Positions 27,069 through 36,102 of a stretch of 64,000 nt of DNA are shown here, piece after piece. A model generated the notes under the pieces. It was not told the DNA's origin. It saw only the letters and a program-made list of their open reading frames with translations, and did no database searches. How positions within the stretch are numbered: position 1 is the first letter of the stretch; every line of letters begins with the position of its first letter. Source of the DNA: Angomonas deanei (lineage: Eukaryota; Euglenozoa; Kinetoplastea; Trypanosomatida; Trypanosomatidae); assembly GCA_903995115.1 (NCBI GenBank), contig LR877145.1, forward strand, positions 1,240,001-1,304,000, read 5' to 3'. The translations under genes were made by a program, and so were the position numbers.

Positions 27069-29717
27069 TCAGGACAGCTTGACCACGGTGGCGCTGGTTT
27101 GAATGGGGGGTGTAAACCGTATTTGGACAAAATTGTGATACTTTGACTGACTCCGCTTGACCGCATTGTCCTTTTCTTGATGCTGCTGCTGTTCCAGCAA
27201 TTGGTTCTCCTTCTCCCACGTCTCGAAAAGATGGAACAACTCCCCAGCGTAGGCAGGCTTCACTTTATCGCCAACTCCTACCGTCACGTGGAGCGGCACA
27301 CGCGCCTCGGTCATGCTCCACTGGGTACAGTGCTCCTCTACCATGGCCTTCAGACACAGTGCCTGCCGGTCCATGTATAATTCCTCTAATGTGCACTCCA
27401 CCGGTTGCCCTACCTGAAACGCGGATTGAGTCAAAAAGGTACTGGTCAACTTCTTCTCAGTGTCTTCTCCGAAAATAGGGGCGTAGAAGAGCGTGACGTG
27501 GGGGTGTGGGGTCATGTTGAACCGGGAGCGCAGGGCGTCCTTTATGTTGGTCGGTTGGCAGTTGTGATCCTGACGCTGAAAGAGCCAACCGGGCAGCCAC
27601 CGCAGGTGACCGGCGGCCACTTCCGTGTGGGTTGGCTGAGCACCGAACAGCGCGCCCTTCACACGAGACCACACCGCCGCCATAGCGCCGCCCTGCAGCT
27701 GGGGTGTGCTGTCTTTTAGCAGAGAAGTCAGCACCGCTTGCACCCTGTTCAGTAGATCCTCCTCTGTCATGGACAAGGAGGCGGCGTAGACGACTTGGTC
27801 CGTCTGCCGGGCACGTTGCGTGTATTGTGCCATTAAACCCGGCTGCACCGTCGAGCCGAATACTGCTTGCAGCACTTTGACACTAGCGGCGTCCTCCAGC
27901 GTCGACACCGTAGAACTCGCGATGGGTGTCGTAGCAGAAAATTTTTGACGAAATTTGCTGTCCTTGTTAACAATAGACTCGATGTGTTCCAGTACCGTGC
28001 TTCGTTGCTCCTCGATGGACAGCTGACCGCTGTTCAGCTGAAGTGCGTCCAACACGGGTGGGGGAACAAACAGCGGTACCACGGTCTCGAGGGCGAGGCC
28101 GGCCACCTCCGGCGAGTCGATGAGTGGGTGTTGCTGTCGCGCCACCATGCGTGCATGAAGGACATCTGTGCTGTCGCACATCAAGTACACGGTCAGTACC
28201 CTCGACCGCGTGGTGCCAAGACAGTTTATCCACGTCTCCCGTGCTTCCGGGGTGGCATTGCAGGCATCAATGAGGAGTAGTGTGGGCTGCGCCGAGCTGC
28301 AGCAGAACGAGGCGACACTTCTCACCTGTTTCTGCATCTCCTTGTGTAACGCCGCCAGCAGCCGACGCTTCTTGTGCTTGTTGGCCGCCATGTCAATGCC
28401 GCGCTCGTTCACCAGCTTGGCGTGTATCTCGTCCTTACAGAGATGGACACCGTAATGGAACGAAGATTCGCTACTGGTGTAGTGCTGTAGGATACCCCGT
28501 GACAGCGTGGACTTCCCGCTGCCGGGCAGGCCGCAGAGCAACACCGTTATCAGCGGTGCGTCCGCCGTGTGCACCTGTCGGCTGGTGTAACGCAGCATCT
28601 CTACCAGTCCCTCCTGAACGGTGGTGGACTCTCCCCTTTCCCTCTTCCGGCTTGCCAGATCCGCCTCAAACTGCTGGCACAAGTGGTACACGCCTTTCGC
28701 TCGTATTTCCTCCAGCAACGCTTCGCGCGAGCCTCGCCGCGTGTACCACTGGAGAAACGCCTCGTGATAGAGTAGCACTTTAGGGTTAGAGTCCCCCAGT
28801 AGCAGCGAGCGCAACGCACGGATCGTGATGTACTTTGTCGTCTTCAACTTTAGGCGTATAGGGAAACATATCTGCGATTCTTTATCTGTTTGGGGGACTT
28901 GTAGGAGAATGACAAACCCCTCCGCCACCTCGCCGAATGGTTTGATACGAGTGGTATCCCACTGACCAACGGAGTCCATGTAGTACTGCAAGTCGCTCTT
29001 AGAGTGCAAGACGGTCGCATCCACACAGGGTAGCCCCCACCAGGCGGCCAACGTCTGTACCTGGGTATACGTATAGGCTAGTTCACGAATAGAGTCCGTT
29101 TTCTGTACGGAAAACAACACCAGCTGGTCGTGATACGCCGCACACTCCAGGACAGGGTGTCCGTAGTCCTCCGTGGGGGCTATACACTCCAACGACGCGG
29201 AGGCGTGCATGTGAAAGAGATCGCTCGCCAGATTGGCCTGTTGGGTGGGTGACAATAATTTGTTCAGCAAACGGGTTGCCACCTCCACGTGGGTACCACC
29301 ACAGACGTGTTTGGACATGACGCCCAGCTTCTCTCCATCAAGGGAAAAGAGAGTCACCACAAACCCGGCCAACTTGCGCTGGCACAACACCGTGCAGGAC
29401 GTCCACGTCTGATTGTCCTCCATCCACGACCGGCTCACCTCGTCCAGGTCAAAAAACTTGTTTACCCCCCTCACTTTGATCGCGCCGGTCTTCTCGTCTA
29501 GCAGCAGTGTACGTGCCCCGCACGGAAGTTTCCCCACTTTGCCTTGCTCGGATGCCTTTACCGAAACCGAAACAAACCCTTCCTGGGGTATTAACTTGGC
29601 ATACCCTTTCCTGGCCATCGCCTGTAACTGCATCATGCGAATACACTGCGGCTCGTCTTCATACGAGGGTGCTAATAACTCATGTCGGAACAGACACGCT
29701 TCCGCTAAGAGTTCCAT
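27069..29717 (-). CDS. TRL1: tRNA ligase, Trl1-type (ligase + kinase + cyclic phosphodiesterase)
   Basis: From the ATG at 29715-29717 the protein has 882 residues. The nucleotidyl-transferase domain has motif I KVRGVNKFF with the probable AMP-accepting Lys at 81, a later EGFVI (about 266-270) and KLKTTK (about 290-295) matching motifs IV and V. The polynucleotide kinase domain has P-loop GLPGSGKST at about 396-404. The C-terminal 2H phosphodiesterase domain has the two HxT motifs HVTLFY and HVTVGV. This three-domain order is that of fungal Trl1, which heals and seals tRNA exons; in trypanosomes it joins the halves of intron-containing tRNA-Tyr. All catalytic motifs are present. Confidence 0.9.
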   Translation of the reverse strand: MELLAEACLFRHELLAPSYEDEPQCIRMMQLQAMARKGYAKLIPQEGFVSVSVKASEQGKVGKLPCGARTLLLDEKTGAIKVRGVNKFFDLDEVSRSWMEDNQTWTSCTVLCQRKLAGFVVTLFSLDGEKLGVMSKHVCGGTHVEVATRLLNKLLSPTQQANLASDLFHMHASASLECIAPTEDYGHPVLECAAYHDQLVLFSVQKTDSIRELAYTYTQVQTLAAWWGLPCVDATVLHSKSDLQYYMDSVGQWDTTRIKPFGEVAEGFVILLQVPQTDKESQICFPIRLKLKTTKYITIRALRSLLLGDSNPKVLLYHEAFLQWYTRRGSREALLEEIRAKGVYHLCQQFEADLASRKRERGESTTVQEGLVEMLRYTSRQVHTADAPLITVLLCGLPGSGKSTLSRGILQHYTSSESSFHYGVHLCKDEIHAKLVNERGIDMAANKHKKRRLLAALHKEMQKQVRSVASFCCSSAQPTLLLIDACNATPEARETWINCLGTTRSRVLTVYLMCDSTDVLHARMVARQQHPLIDSPEVAGLALETVVPLFVPPPVLDALQLNSGQLSIEEQRSTVLEHIESIVNKDSKFRQKFSATTPIASSTVSTLEDAASVKVLQAVFGSTVQPGLMAQYTQRARQTDQVVYAASLSMTEEDLLNRVQAVLTSLLKDSTPQLQGGAMAAVWSRVKGALFGAQPTHTEVAAGHLRWLPGWLFQRQDHNCQPTNIKDALRSRFNMTPHPHVTLFYAPIFGEDTEKKLTSTFLTQSAFQVGQPVECTLEELYMDRQALCLKAMVEEHCTQWSMTEARVPLHVTVGVGDKVKPAYAGELFHLFETWEKENQLLEQQQHQEKDNAVKRSQSKYHNFVQIRFTPPIQTSATVVKLS

Positions 29718-29742
29718 ACTTGATAGGAGAAGAAGGGGGGGG
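29718..29742 (-). promoter_or_regulatory. Spliced-leader acceptor adjoining the tRNA ligase start
   Basis: On the minus strand CCCCCCTTCTTCTCCTATCAAG leads directly to T and then ATG, so the first AG after the pyrimidine tract (29719-29720) lies one base before the start codon. Confidence 0.5.
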
Positions 29743-29984
29743 AAGAAAGGGAATGAACAATACCCATCAAATATAGAGCATAAACTACACAAACAGAAGA
29801 TCACACACCACCCCACGCTCATACCCATATTGTAATTTAGCGAAAGTAGTTAACGATTTTTTTTTTTTTAATAGGGAAAAGGAAAACACTTAGAAGTCGA
29901 GGAGTGCGCAGTTCAACGAAATATCTCGATGGAGATTCTGTTTTTATACCACTCTTTTTTTAAGGGGTGTCATCACTTTTATTT

Positions 29985-30509
29985 TTACTGCTGTTGGCAG
30001 TCTGCTCCGGCGGGACCGCCAGCCCCTCCCATCATGCCCATCATCTGGTTCATCATATTGCCCATCATGTTGGACGCCTGGGCGGACTGAGCACCGTTAG
30101 CCTCCTGGTACGCCTCGTAGGAAGCCACAAAAATGGCGTTGATCTCCTCCGGCTTCAGCCCTGTCGCTTTTCCTAGGGCAATGATGCCTTCGAAGTTCTT
30201 CTGCAGCGCAGCTAGTTGTTCCTTCGTCACCACCTCAAACTGGATAGCGTGGGTCTCCGTCTTGCCGTCGTCGGCCTCGCAGTCCACCGTCACGGTCGCC
30301 CCCAGTGGGGTGCCGCGTTGGTCCATCGCAATAGGGATGAGCGAGTTCAGGTCATCCTCGGCCATCACGGGGTCTATTTCAGTAGCTAACGCAACAATAG
30401 AGTCCGCGGGAACGTCGTTGATGGACTGCACCTTACGCCAGCCCACCTTGGCAATCTTGGCCATCAGCGTACCGTCCTGCACCATTGCATTCTCGAATAA
30501 TCCAGGCAT
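29985..30509 (-). CDS. Conserved-looking small protein of unknown function with Met/Gly-rich tail
   Basis: A 174-residue protein from the ATG at 30507-30509. Residues 1-135 look folded, with alternating strands (GATVTVDCEADDGKTETHAIQFEVV) and helices. The last 35 residues are methionine-rich (NMMGNMMNQMMGMMGG), reminiscent of the C-terminal Met-rich tails of some chaperones and signal-recognition proteins. I recognise no family. The frame is uninterrupted and composition fits the neighbours. Confidence 0.6.
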   Translation of the reverse strand: MPGLFENAMVQDGTLMAKIAKVGWRKVQSINDVPADSIVALATEIDPVMAEDDLNSLIPIAMDQRGTPLGATVTVDCEADDGKTETHAIQFEVVTKEQLAALQKNFEGIIALGKATGLKPEEINAIFVASYEAYQEANGAQSAQASNMMGNMMNQMMGMMGGAGGPAGADCQQQ

Positions 30510-30730
30510 GGTTGATAGGCAACGATATATAAAAGTATGTAAAGAACTATCGGAAAATGAAAGAGAGGAGAGCGAAAAACATTTGAGGAAGTAAACATTG
30601 AAAATAATAATACGGATATTGGATCGAACCGAAACGAAAACAAAACCACAAACTTGATCATAAAGTTCTATCTATCATTCATCTATTGAGAAATGTGGGC
30701 AGCATTACTTGGGGATAGGGACTGGCGTGG

Positions 30731-33562
30731 TTACTTGGGGATGGGGACTGGCGTAGGCACAGGGACAGGAGTAGGCACGGGAACTGGCATCGGTAGTCCG
30801 CCCGCGGTGGGCACTGGGGTCGGCAGCGCGACAGGGACAGGGGCGGTGACGGTTGGTACCGCGGTGGTCGGAGAGGCCGTGCTGGACGAGCTGGAGGAAC
30901 TACCACCACTACTACTGTTACTACTCTCTGTCTTTTTCTCCGCCGCCGTGACCGGTTCCGGGGCTGGTGGGACTTCCACCACCGCTAGGATGGGCAGTGG
31001 GGGTGGGTCGACGGCCGTGGTGGTGGCGCCATCTTCCTCCAAATCCTCCACGAACAGCTTCTTCTTCTTTTGCTTCGGTCGTAGGAAGGAACCCACCTGC
31101 TTATACGTGCTCTCTGTCAGCAAGTCTTTCAACTTGGGGGTGTTGCTATCGGATGCGCCGTACTTGATGAGAATCAGCACATTGTCAATCTTTTTTGCCA
31201 ACGCCGCAAACTGAAGCGCGGTGCCTTTTTTGCCTAACCCAAGGCAGTACTCCTCCCCACTTAGCTTGATCCCCCACTGACGGCGGTTGTACAAGACATA
31301 GCCTACACTATCAATGAGGGACCGAATATTCTCCTTATTCTTCTCTAAAAAGTTGTATAGGGTGGTGGGATTCCCGGCGTATGCGACGGACCAGAGGTTG
31401 GTCATGGTCACAGCGGACGGCTCGCCAGTGGGATCGGACGTCTGCGGATCATTCGAGCTCGCCTCCATCTTGCTCGCCTCCTGGCCGGCATTGGCGCTAC
31501 TGTCAATTTTCAAGTACTCCTTTGCGACACGAAGCTGATCAGAGATGAACTGAAGTCGTTTTAAATCGTCCTCCTCGGTTGCCTTGACCTTCTTTTCCTT
31601 CCGCTTGCGCTCAATCTCTAGTTTTACCGGTGGTGTGCCGTCGTACTTGGCGCCTCCAAACACGACATACTCGGGGCCGAACGGGACTGGGGTCTCCACG
31701 TCGGTCCACTTCATGGTGACCTCCTTCAGTGGGTCCAACACGACCGGGACATCCACCTGGCCGGTCGGGCCTACCCTGGTGGAGACGACCTTGGTCCACA
31801 TGTACTTGACGGGGTTGACATACGGCTGATAGCCGTGGAGGACTTCCTCTTCCTTCTTCTCTCCATCGGTCTTCTCTACTTGATTTCCAGTTTCGGTGGC
31901 CTTAAACTGCGCCGGTTGGTTAATACCGTCCGCTTTGAGCGGGGTTAACGCGGATTGATTCATGGCTGGCGAAAAACTCACTTGTGGGTTCGAAACAGAC
32001 AATCGACTGGGCGATAGGACAGGTACTAGGGGCTGAGAATAGGACGCGCTGGGGGCAAAACTGGCGGAGGGTGCCTGGAACTGACCAAACGGGGCTGGCT
32101 GGGGAACGCTGAACGAGTGCTGCGACTGGAACGGCGACCCTTGTGGATTCTGGTTTAGCGAAACTCCTGCTGACGGTAAACCCGGGGTGAATAGACTAGG
32201 GCTTGGCGGTGTGAGTTGCGGGCGGGGTGCGCTTAAGACGGAGGGGGCGGGCTGTAAGCTTGGGACGGAGAAGATCTGTGAACCCTGGTTGGATGCCGAC
32301 GGGTGCTGTGGGGTAAACGGCTGAGACGGGGCTTGGGTAGAGTTCGCGCCGGGGAAAGACGGAGACGCCGATGAACCAAACGACTGAGAGTTAAAACCGC
32401 TTTGGGGGACTGGCAAGCTCGGAACAGAAACCTGGAATGGATTACTGGGCGACTGTTGTGGCTGTGGCGGCGACTGCTGGAACGGAGCGGGTACCTGGAA
32501 TGGATTACTGGGCGACTGTTGTGGCTGTGGCGGCGACTGCTGGAACGGAGCGGGTACCTGGAACGGGTTGCTAGGCGACTGTTGCGGCTGTGGTGGCGAC
32601 TGCTGGAACGGAGCGGGTACCTGGAATGGATTACTGGGCGACTGTTGTGGCTGTGGCGGCGACTGCTGGAACGGAGCGGGTACCTGGAACGGGTTACTGG
32701 GCGACTGTTGTGGCTGTGGCGGCGACTGCTGGAACGGAGCGGGTACCTGGAACGGGTTACTGGGCGACTGTTGCGGCTGTGGCGGCGACTGCTGAAACGG
32801 AGCGGGTACCTGGAACGGGTTACTGGGCGACTGTTGCGGCTGTGGCGGCGACTGCTGGAACGGAGCGGGTACCTGGAACGGGTAACTGGGCGACTGTTGT
32901 GGCTGTGGCGGCGACTGCTGGAACGGAGCGGGTACCTGGAACGGGTTGCTAGGCGACTGTTGTGGCTGTGGCGGCGACTGCTGGAACGGAGCGGGTACCT
33001 GGAACGGGTTACTGGGCGACTGTTGTGGCTGTGGCGGCGACTGCTGGAACGGAGCGGGTACCTGGAACGGGTTACTGGGCGACTGTTGTGGCTGTGGCGG
33101 CGACTGCTGGAACGGAGCGGGTACCTGGAACGGGTTGCTAGGCGACTGTTGCGGCTGTGGTGGCGACTGCTGGAACGGAGCGGGTACCTGGAATGGATTA
33201 CTGGGCGACTGTTGTTGTGGCTGTGGTACTCCCTGGTTTAGTTGTGGTATTCCGGTGGACGGCGGGGGGTACGGGCTCGGCTGCGGCGGTGTGACGAACG
33301 GCTGCGATAAAGTCGGTAGCTGGGGCGATTGTAGGAAGGGTGGTAGCGGCGACGATCCCTGATGAGAGTGTGCGTCAGATGATGGTGGTATGCTGGGTTG
33401 AAACGTAAGTCCCAGTTGTCCTGTCAGTGCTTGCGGAACCGAAAAACTCTGCGAAGAACCTTGACTTTGGTGTGAGTGGCTGAAGGAGGTGTCTGCTGGT
33501 TTGGCGAGTAACGATTCGTTTAACGGAGGAGGAATAAATTGGGGAACGGGCGGTACAAACAT
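30731..33562 (-). CDS. Pro/Gln-rich protein with 13 NPF-type repeats and ankyrin-like segment
   Basis: From the ATG at 33560-33562 the protein has about 943 residues. The first 130 residues are Pro/Ser/Gln-rich. Then come 13 units of 21 residues, 12 with the tripeptide NPF and one with YPF. More Pro/Ser/Gln sequence follows to about 560. A more ordered region at about 600-850 includes an ankyrin-like stretch (WSVAYAGNPTTLYNFLEKN... GTALQFAALAKKIDNVLILIKYGA). The end is a Pro/Val tail (TPVPVP). NPF tripeptides bind EH domains of endocytic proteins, so an endocytic scaffold is a reasonable guess; a structural or nuclear-pore role is the alternative. Confidence 0.75.
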   Translation of the reverse strand: MFVPPVPQFIPPPLNESLLAKPADTSFSHSHQSQGSSQSFSVPQALTGQLGLTFQPSIPPSSDAHSHQGSSPLPPFLQSPQLPTLSQPFVTPPQPSPYPPPSTGIPQLNQGVPQPQQQSPSNPFQVPAPFQQSPPQPQQSPSNPFQVPAPFQQSPPQPQQSPSNPFQVPAPFQQSPPQPQQSPSNPFQVPAPFQQSPPQPQQSPSNPFQVPAPFQQSPPQPQQSPSYPFQVPAPFQQSPPQPQQSPSNPFQVPAPFQQSPPQPQQSPSNPFQVPAPFQQSPPQPQQSPSNPFQVPAPFQQSPPQPQQSPSNPFQVPAPFQQSPPQPQQSPSNPFQVPAPFQQSPPQPQQSPSNPFQVPAPFQQSPPQPQQSPSNPFQVSVPSLPVPQSGFNSQSFGSSASPSFPGANSTQAPSQPFTPQHPSASNQGSQIFSVPSLQPAPSVLSAPRPQLTPPSPSLFTPGLPSAGVSLNQNPQGSPFQSQHSFSVPQPAPFGQFQAPSASFAPSASYSQPLVPVLSPSRLSVSNPQVSFSPAMNQSALTPLKADGINQPAQFKATETGNQVEKTDGEKKEEEVLHGYQPYVNPVKYMWTKVVSTRVGPTGQVDVPVVLDPLKEVTMKWTDVETPVPFGPEYVVFGGAKYDGTPPVKLEIERKRKEKKVKATEEDDLKRLQFISDQLRVAKEYLKIDSSANAGQEASKMEASSNDPQTSDPTGEPSAVTMTNLWSVAYAGNPTTLYNFLEKNKENIRSLIDSVGYVLYNRRQWGIKLSGEEYCLGLGKKGTALQFAALAKKIDNVLILIKYGASDSNTPKLKDLLTESTYKQVGSFLRPKQKKKKLFVEDLEEDGATTTAVDPPPLPILAVVEVPPAPEPVTAAEKKTESSNSSSGGSSSSSSSTASPTTAVPTVTAPVPVALPTPVPTAGGLPMPVPVPTPVPVPTPVPIPK
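32430..33215 (-). repeat. 63-bp tandem repeat, 13 units, coding SPSNPFQVPAPFQQ blocks
   Basis: Units are exactly 63 bases (21 codons) and differ at only a few mostly silent positions, for example TTA/TTG-type and GGT/GGC-type changes. One unit codes YPF instead of NPF. The near-identity points to recent expansion or homogenisation. Array length may vary between copies or strains. Confidence 0.93.
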
Positions 33563-33860
33563 AAACGCCTGTAAAAATAAAAAAAACAAAAGAGGCGATG
33601 ATGTAGTTGTAAGATGCAAAAAAAAAAAAATCTAACAACTACAACAAAACACACTGGCAGCAAATCACAAAAGAGAGAGAGAGAGAGAGGAATTATTCAG
33701 AGAGAACCATCTGTACGCAACTCAGAGGCAACACGAACAGTGGAACAGGGAAAGTAATAGTAACAAAACTTTCGTTAAACGGGATCTTCACATCCCTTTT
33801 CATTATAGTGTGAATATAAGGCTTTCTTTTCTCCGCAGCGTTAGCCGCACTACATCCATC
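33563..33860. other. Intergenic spacer with GA microsatellite
   Basis: About 298 bases without a gene. An AG dinucleotide repeat lies at about 33672-33689 and an A run at about 33618-33630, which on the minus strand gives pyrimidine tracts suited to splice-acceptor choice for the gene at 30731-33562. Confidence 0.5.
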
Positions 33861-34385
33861 CTACTCGGTTTTCGCCTTTTTATTTTTCTTCGCTTCCGAA
33901 AGTTCAACAATGTGATTGTACTCCGCCACCGTCACCGGCTGCACGCTCAGCCTCGACTGGGTGAACAAGGCCATATCCTTCAGCTCTTTTTCCTCTTTCA
34001 AAACCTTCAGAGGCACGACCTCGTCAAACTCAGCGACAAATCCAACGTCCACCATCTGCCACGGATTCTTCTCCTTCGTCGCTTTGGGAAAGTAGTACTC
34101 TGAGTTTTTATCCAAGGCGGTGTAATCGTCGTAGGCCTCCTTCACCACCGACGCCAGACCACACACGCCGGGCTCCTTGCAGTTGCTGTGGTAGAACAAC
34201 ACCTTATCCCCCGTCTTCATCGCCTTCATGTGGTTCCGCGCGGCGTAGTTCCGCACCCCATCCCAGGGAGAGGTGCTCATCTTCTTCAAGTCGCTAATCG
34301 AAAACTTGTTTGGTTCCGATTTCATTAACCAACAGTTGAAACTTTCCGCGCGTGGGCGCTTCACGGGAGTGGCGCGACGACTCAT
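33861..34385 (-). CDS. EVE/PUA-like domain protein, thymocyte nuclear protein 1 (THYN1) family
   Basis: A 174-residue protein from the ATG at 34383-34385. It begins with a short basic nuclear-type stretch (KRPR) and then the EVE domain: WLMKSEPNKFSI, WDGVRNYAARNHMKAMKTGDKVLFYHS, GVCGLASVVKEAYDDYTALD, PWQMVDVGF. These segments match the THYN1/YciO-like EVE pattern closely (family consensus xxKSEPxxYS, WxGVRNxxARNxLRxMxxGDxxxFYHS). EVE domains of the PUA superfamily are thought to bind modified bases in DNA or RNA. The tail is Lys-rich. Secure family call; the modification recognised is unknown. Confidence 0.92.
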   Translation of the reverse strand: MSRRATPVKRPRAESFNCWLMKSEPNKFSISDLKKMSTSPWDGVRNYAARNHMKAMKTGDKVLFYHSNCKEPGVCGLASVVKEAYDDYTALDKNSEYYFPKATKEKNPWQMVDVGFVAEFDEVVPLKVLKEEKELKDMALFTQSRLSVQPVTVAEYNHIVELSEAKKNKKAKTE

Positions 34386-34582
34386 GGGGAGGAAGGAAAA
34401 GAAGGACGACCTAAAGAAGGTGGAAGAGAGAGAGAAGTAAATGCCGTTCCCACATGAATACAGCAAATGCCGTTCAGGAGAGGGACCACCAAGCAGCCCC
34501 ACAGTAAAAAAAAAAAAAAAGGTGTGTATGGAATAATCTGTGTGGGAAATCGAACCAACTCCTTCCTTTCTGAAATGAAGGT

Positions 34583-35389
34583 TTAATCCTCCATCTCGTC
34601 AAAGTCGACGTCCTCCGTTACCTGCAGCGGACTGGTGTCTGCCGCCTTGACATCAAAGGTTCTACTGTTCTGGGGCACCCGGTCCAGCTCGACCGGCTTC
34701 ACAACGGGGTTCGCCTTGGGAGGTCGTTTCACCTCTGACGCTGGAGGCGGCGGCGGGGCGGCCGAGGTTTTCGGTTGACCAGTGGTGCTATGATGGCTCT
34801 TTGGAGCTCTAGCCTGGTTCGACTTTGGTGGGGCAGCACGGGCTAGCTCAAAGATGCGCCGTCGTGTTGCATTCTTGCACAGCTGCAAGTCCACCTGACC
34901 CTCCGAGTAGTTCTCGTAGAGGCGCAGAATTTCCTTCAACTTTCCATTCACCGCCTTGAAATCTCTCTTCTCCACCTCCTGTTTAATCTCTTCTTTGGTC
35001 GGGGAGGCGACGCCGAGCTCGGCCATGAAGAGGTCCTCCATCATGATCTCCAGGCGACGACCTGTGTTGGCCACTTGGGAGGTGGGGGCATTGTAGGAGT
35101 AGCAGTTGGTGAACACGAGACGCATGTCCGCCACGAAGTCCTCACTAGCGGGGTAGCTAAAATTATCTAGTTTGACAGCAATGAACTGCCAGCACATGGG
35201 CTTCTTCACTACTTTGCTGTAGTTGACGAGGCGGCTGGGGTCTGACAAGAAGAGGTTGTCCTTGTCTTCCTCTCGCATCCGCTTCAGGACGGTTCTACAC
35301 TTGTTATAGAACTGCGCATTTAGCGTGTCTTCTAATAAACCGATTCTGTTCTTTATTCTCTTCTCTAGGGCAAGCACATCGGAATGCAT
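34583..35389 (-). CDS. Bromodomain protein
   Basis: A 268-residue protein from the ATG at 35387-35389. The bromodomain covers about 15-125: an N-terminal helix, NLFLSDPSRLVNYSKVVKKPMCWQFIAVKL, and the acetyl-lysine pocket motif FTNCYSYNAP with its conserved Asn and Tyr, then the last helix. After a helical stretch (to about 180) the C-terminus is Pro/Ala/Lys-rich and ends in an acidic tail. Kinetoplastid bromodomain factors mark transcription start regions by reading acetylated histones. The relevant link is inference: the gene lies about 24 kb from the strand-switch region of this window, with no direct tie. Upstream open sequence is T-rich leader and was excluded. Confidence 0.85.
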   Translation of the reverse strand: MHSDVLALEKRIKNRIGLLEDTLNAQFYNKCRTVLKRMREEDKDNLFLSDPSRLVNYSKVVKKPMCWQFIAVKLDNFSYPASEDFVADMRLVFTNCYSYNAPTSQVANTGRRLEIMMEDLFMAELGVASPTKEEIKQEVEKRDFKAVNGKLKEILRLYENYSEGQVDLQLCKNATRRRIFELARAAPPKSNQARAPKSHHSTTGQPKTSAAPPPPPASEVKRPPKANPVVKPVELDRVPQNSRTFDVKAADTSPLQVTEDVDFDEMED

Positions 35390-35600
35390 TGCTATGGTCG
35401 TTCTATTTTTTTGCTTTTGAATTAATAAAACAAAAATGAATAAAACGGAGAACAGAATAGCACGTGAAACGTCACCAAAGTACCGGTTTGTGTGTTTGGT
35501 CATAAAATAAGGGGTCAGAATGGTATTTAAAATAATGTATGCTTGCATATTCTAAAAAGTGGGGTGTGTATGGTGAGGAATAATCCTTCTTCATGGCGTC

Positions 35601-35879
35601 TCATCCCGCGTAGAAAACGTAAAGAAGAAGCAGCAGTACCACTGAAAACACAGCATTGAAGGAGTCCACGAAGGCATTCACAAACGCTTCCGCTAGGCTA
35701 AACTTCTTTTCGCTATCGATCATCACAGCGCCCTCACTCCCTGGCATCCACCCGTTGAGGTACATGTAATTGTTGGCGTACCACACGTCGCTGGTCACTC
35801 TGTCGCTGTCTAGCACATTGGGGTGGCTAGGGCGAAACGGCCGAAGGGCTTGACGGGCAATGTTTCTTAATCGTGACAT
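35601..35879 (-). CDS. Small tail-anchored membrane protein of unknown function
   Basis: A 92-residue protein from the ATG at 35877-35879. Basic, amphipathic N-terminus (MSRLRNIARQALRPF), a polar middle with several Tyr/Asn residues, and one C-terminal hydrophobic helix (AVFSVVLLLLLYVFYA). This fits a tail-anchored protein, perhaps mitochondrial or a small respiratory or import-complex subunit. No family recognised. Confidence 0.55.
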   Translation of the reverse strand: MSRLRNIARQALRPFRPSHPNVLDSDRVTSDVWYANNYMYLNGWMPGSEGAVMIDSEKKFSLAEAFVNAFVDSFNAVFSVVLLLLLYVFYAG

Positions 35880-36102
35880 TTCTGGGGTAACTAGTTATGG
35901 CTGTTTTTGTTATTTCTCATGATGCAAAAAAAAAAAGGGGGGGAAAGAATTAAAGCCGTAAATAAAAAGGTGAAGAAGGCGTAACCTCCCACCCACAGGC
36001 CAAGAAATCCTTATAAAAAAAATATATAAAGGTATCATTATATTTTATAGAATTAAACCTGCTCAATGTATATTCTTCCTCTCTATTGAACTCGACCCCG
36101 CA

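Noticed and set aside
32430-33215. Regularly spaced repeats considered as a CRISPR array
   Set aside because: Units are contiguous without unique spacers, lie in a coding frame, and the genome is eukaryotic.
32402-33241. Long open frames on the plus strand across the 63-bp repeats
   Set aside because: They are the antisense reading of the NPF-repeat gene; a 63-base period divisible by three keeps every frame open. Product is a monotonous Trp/Arg/Leu repeat with no start context.
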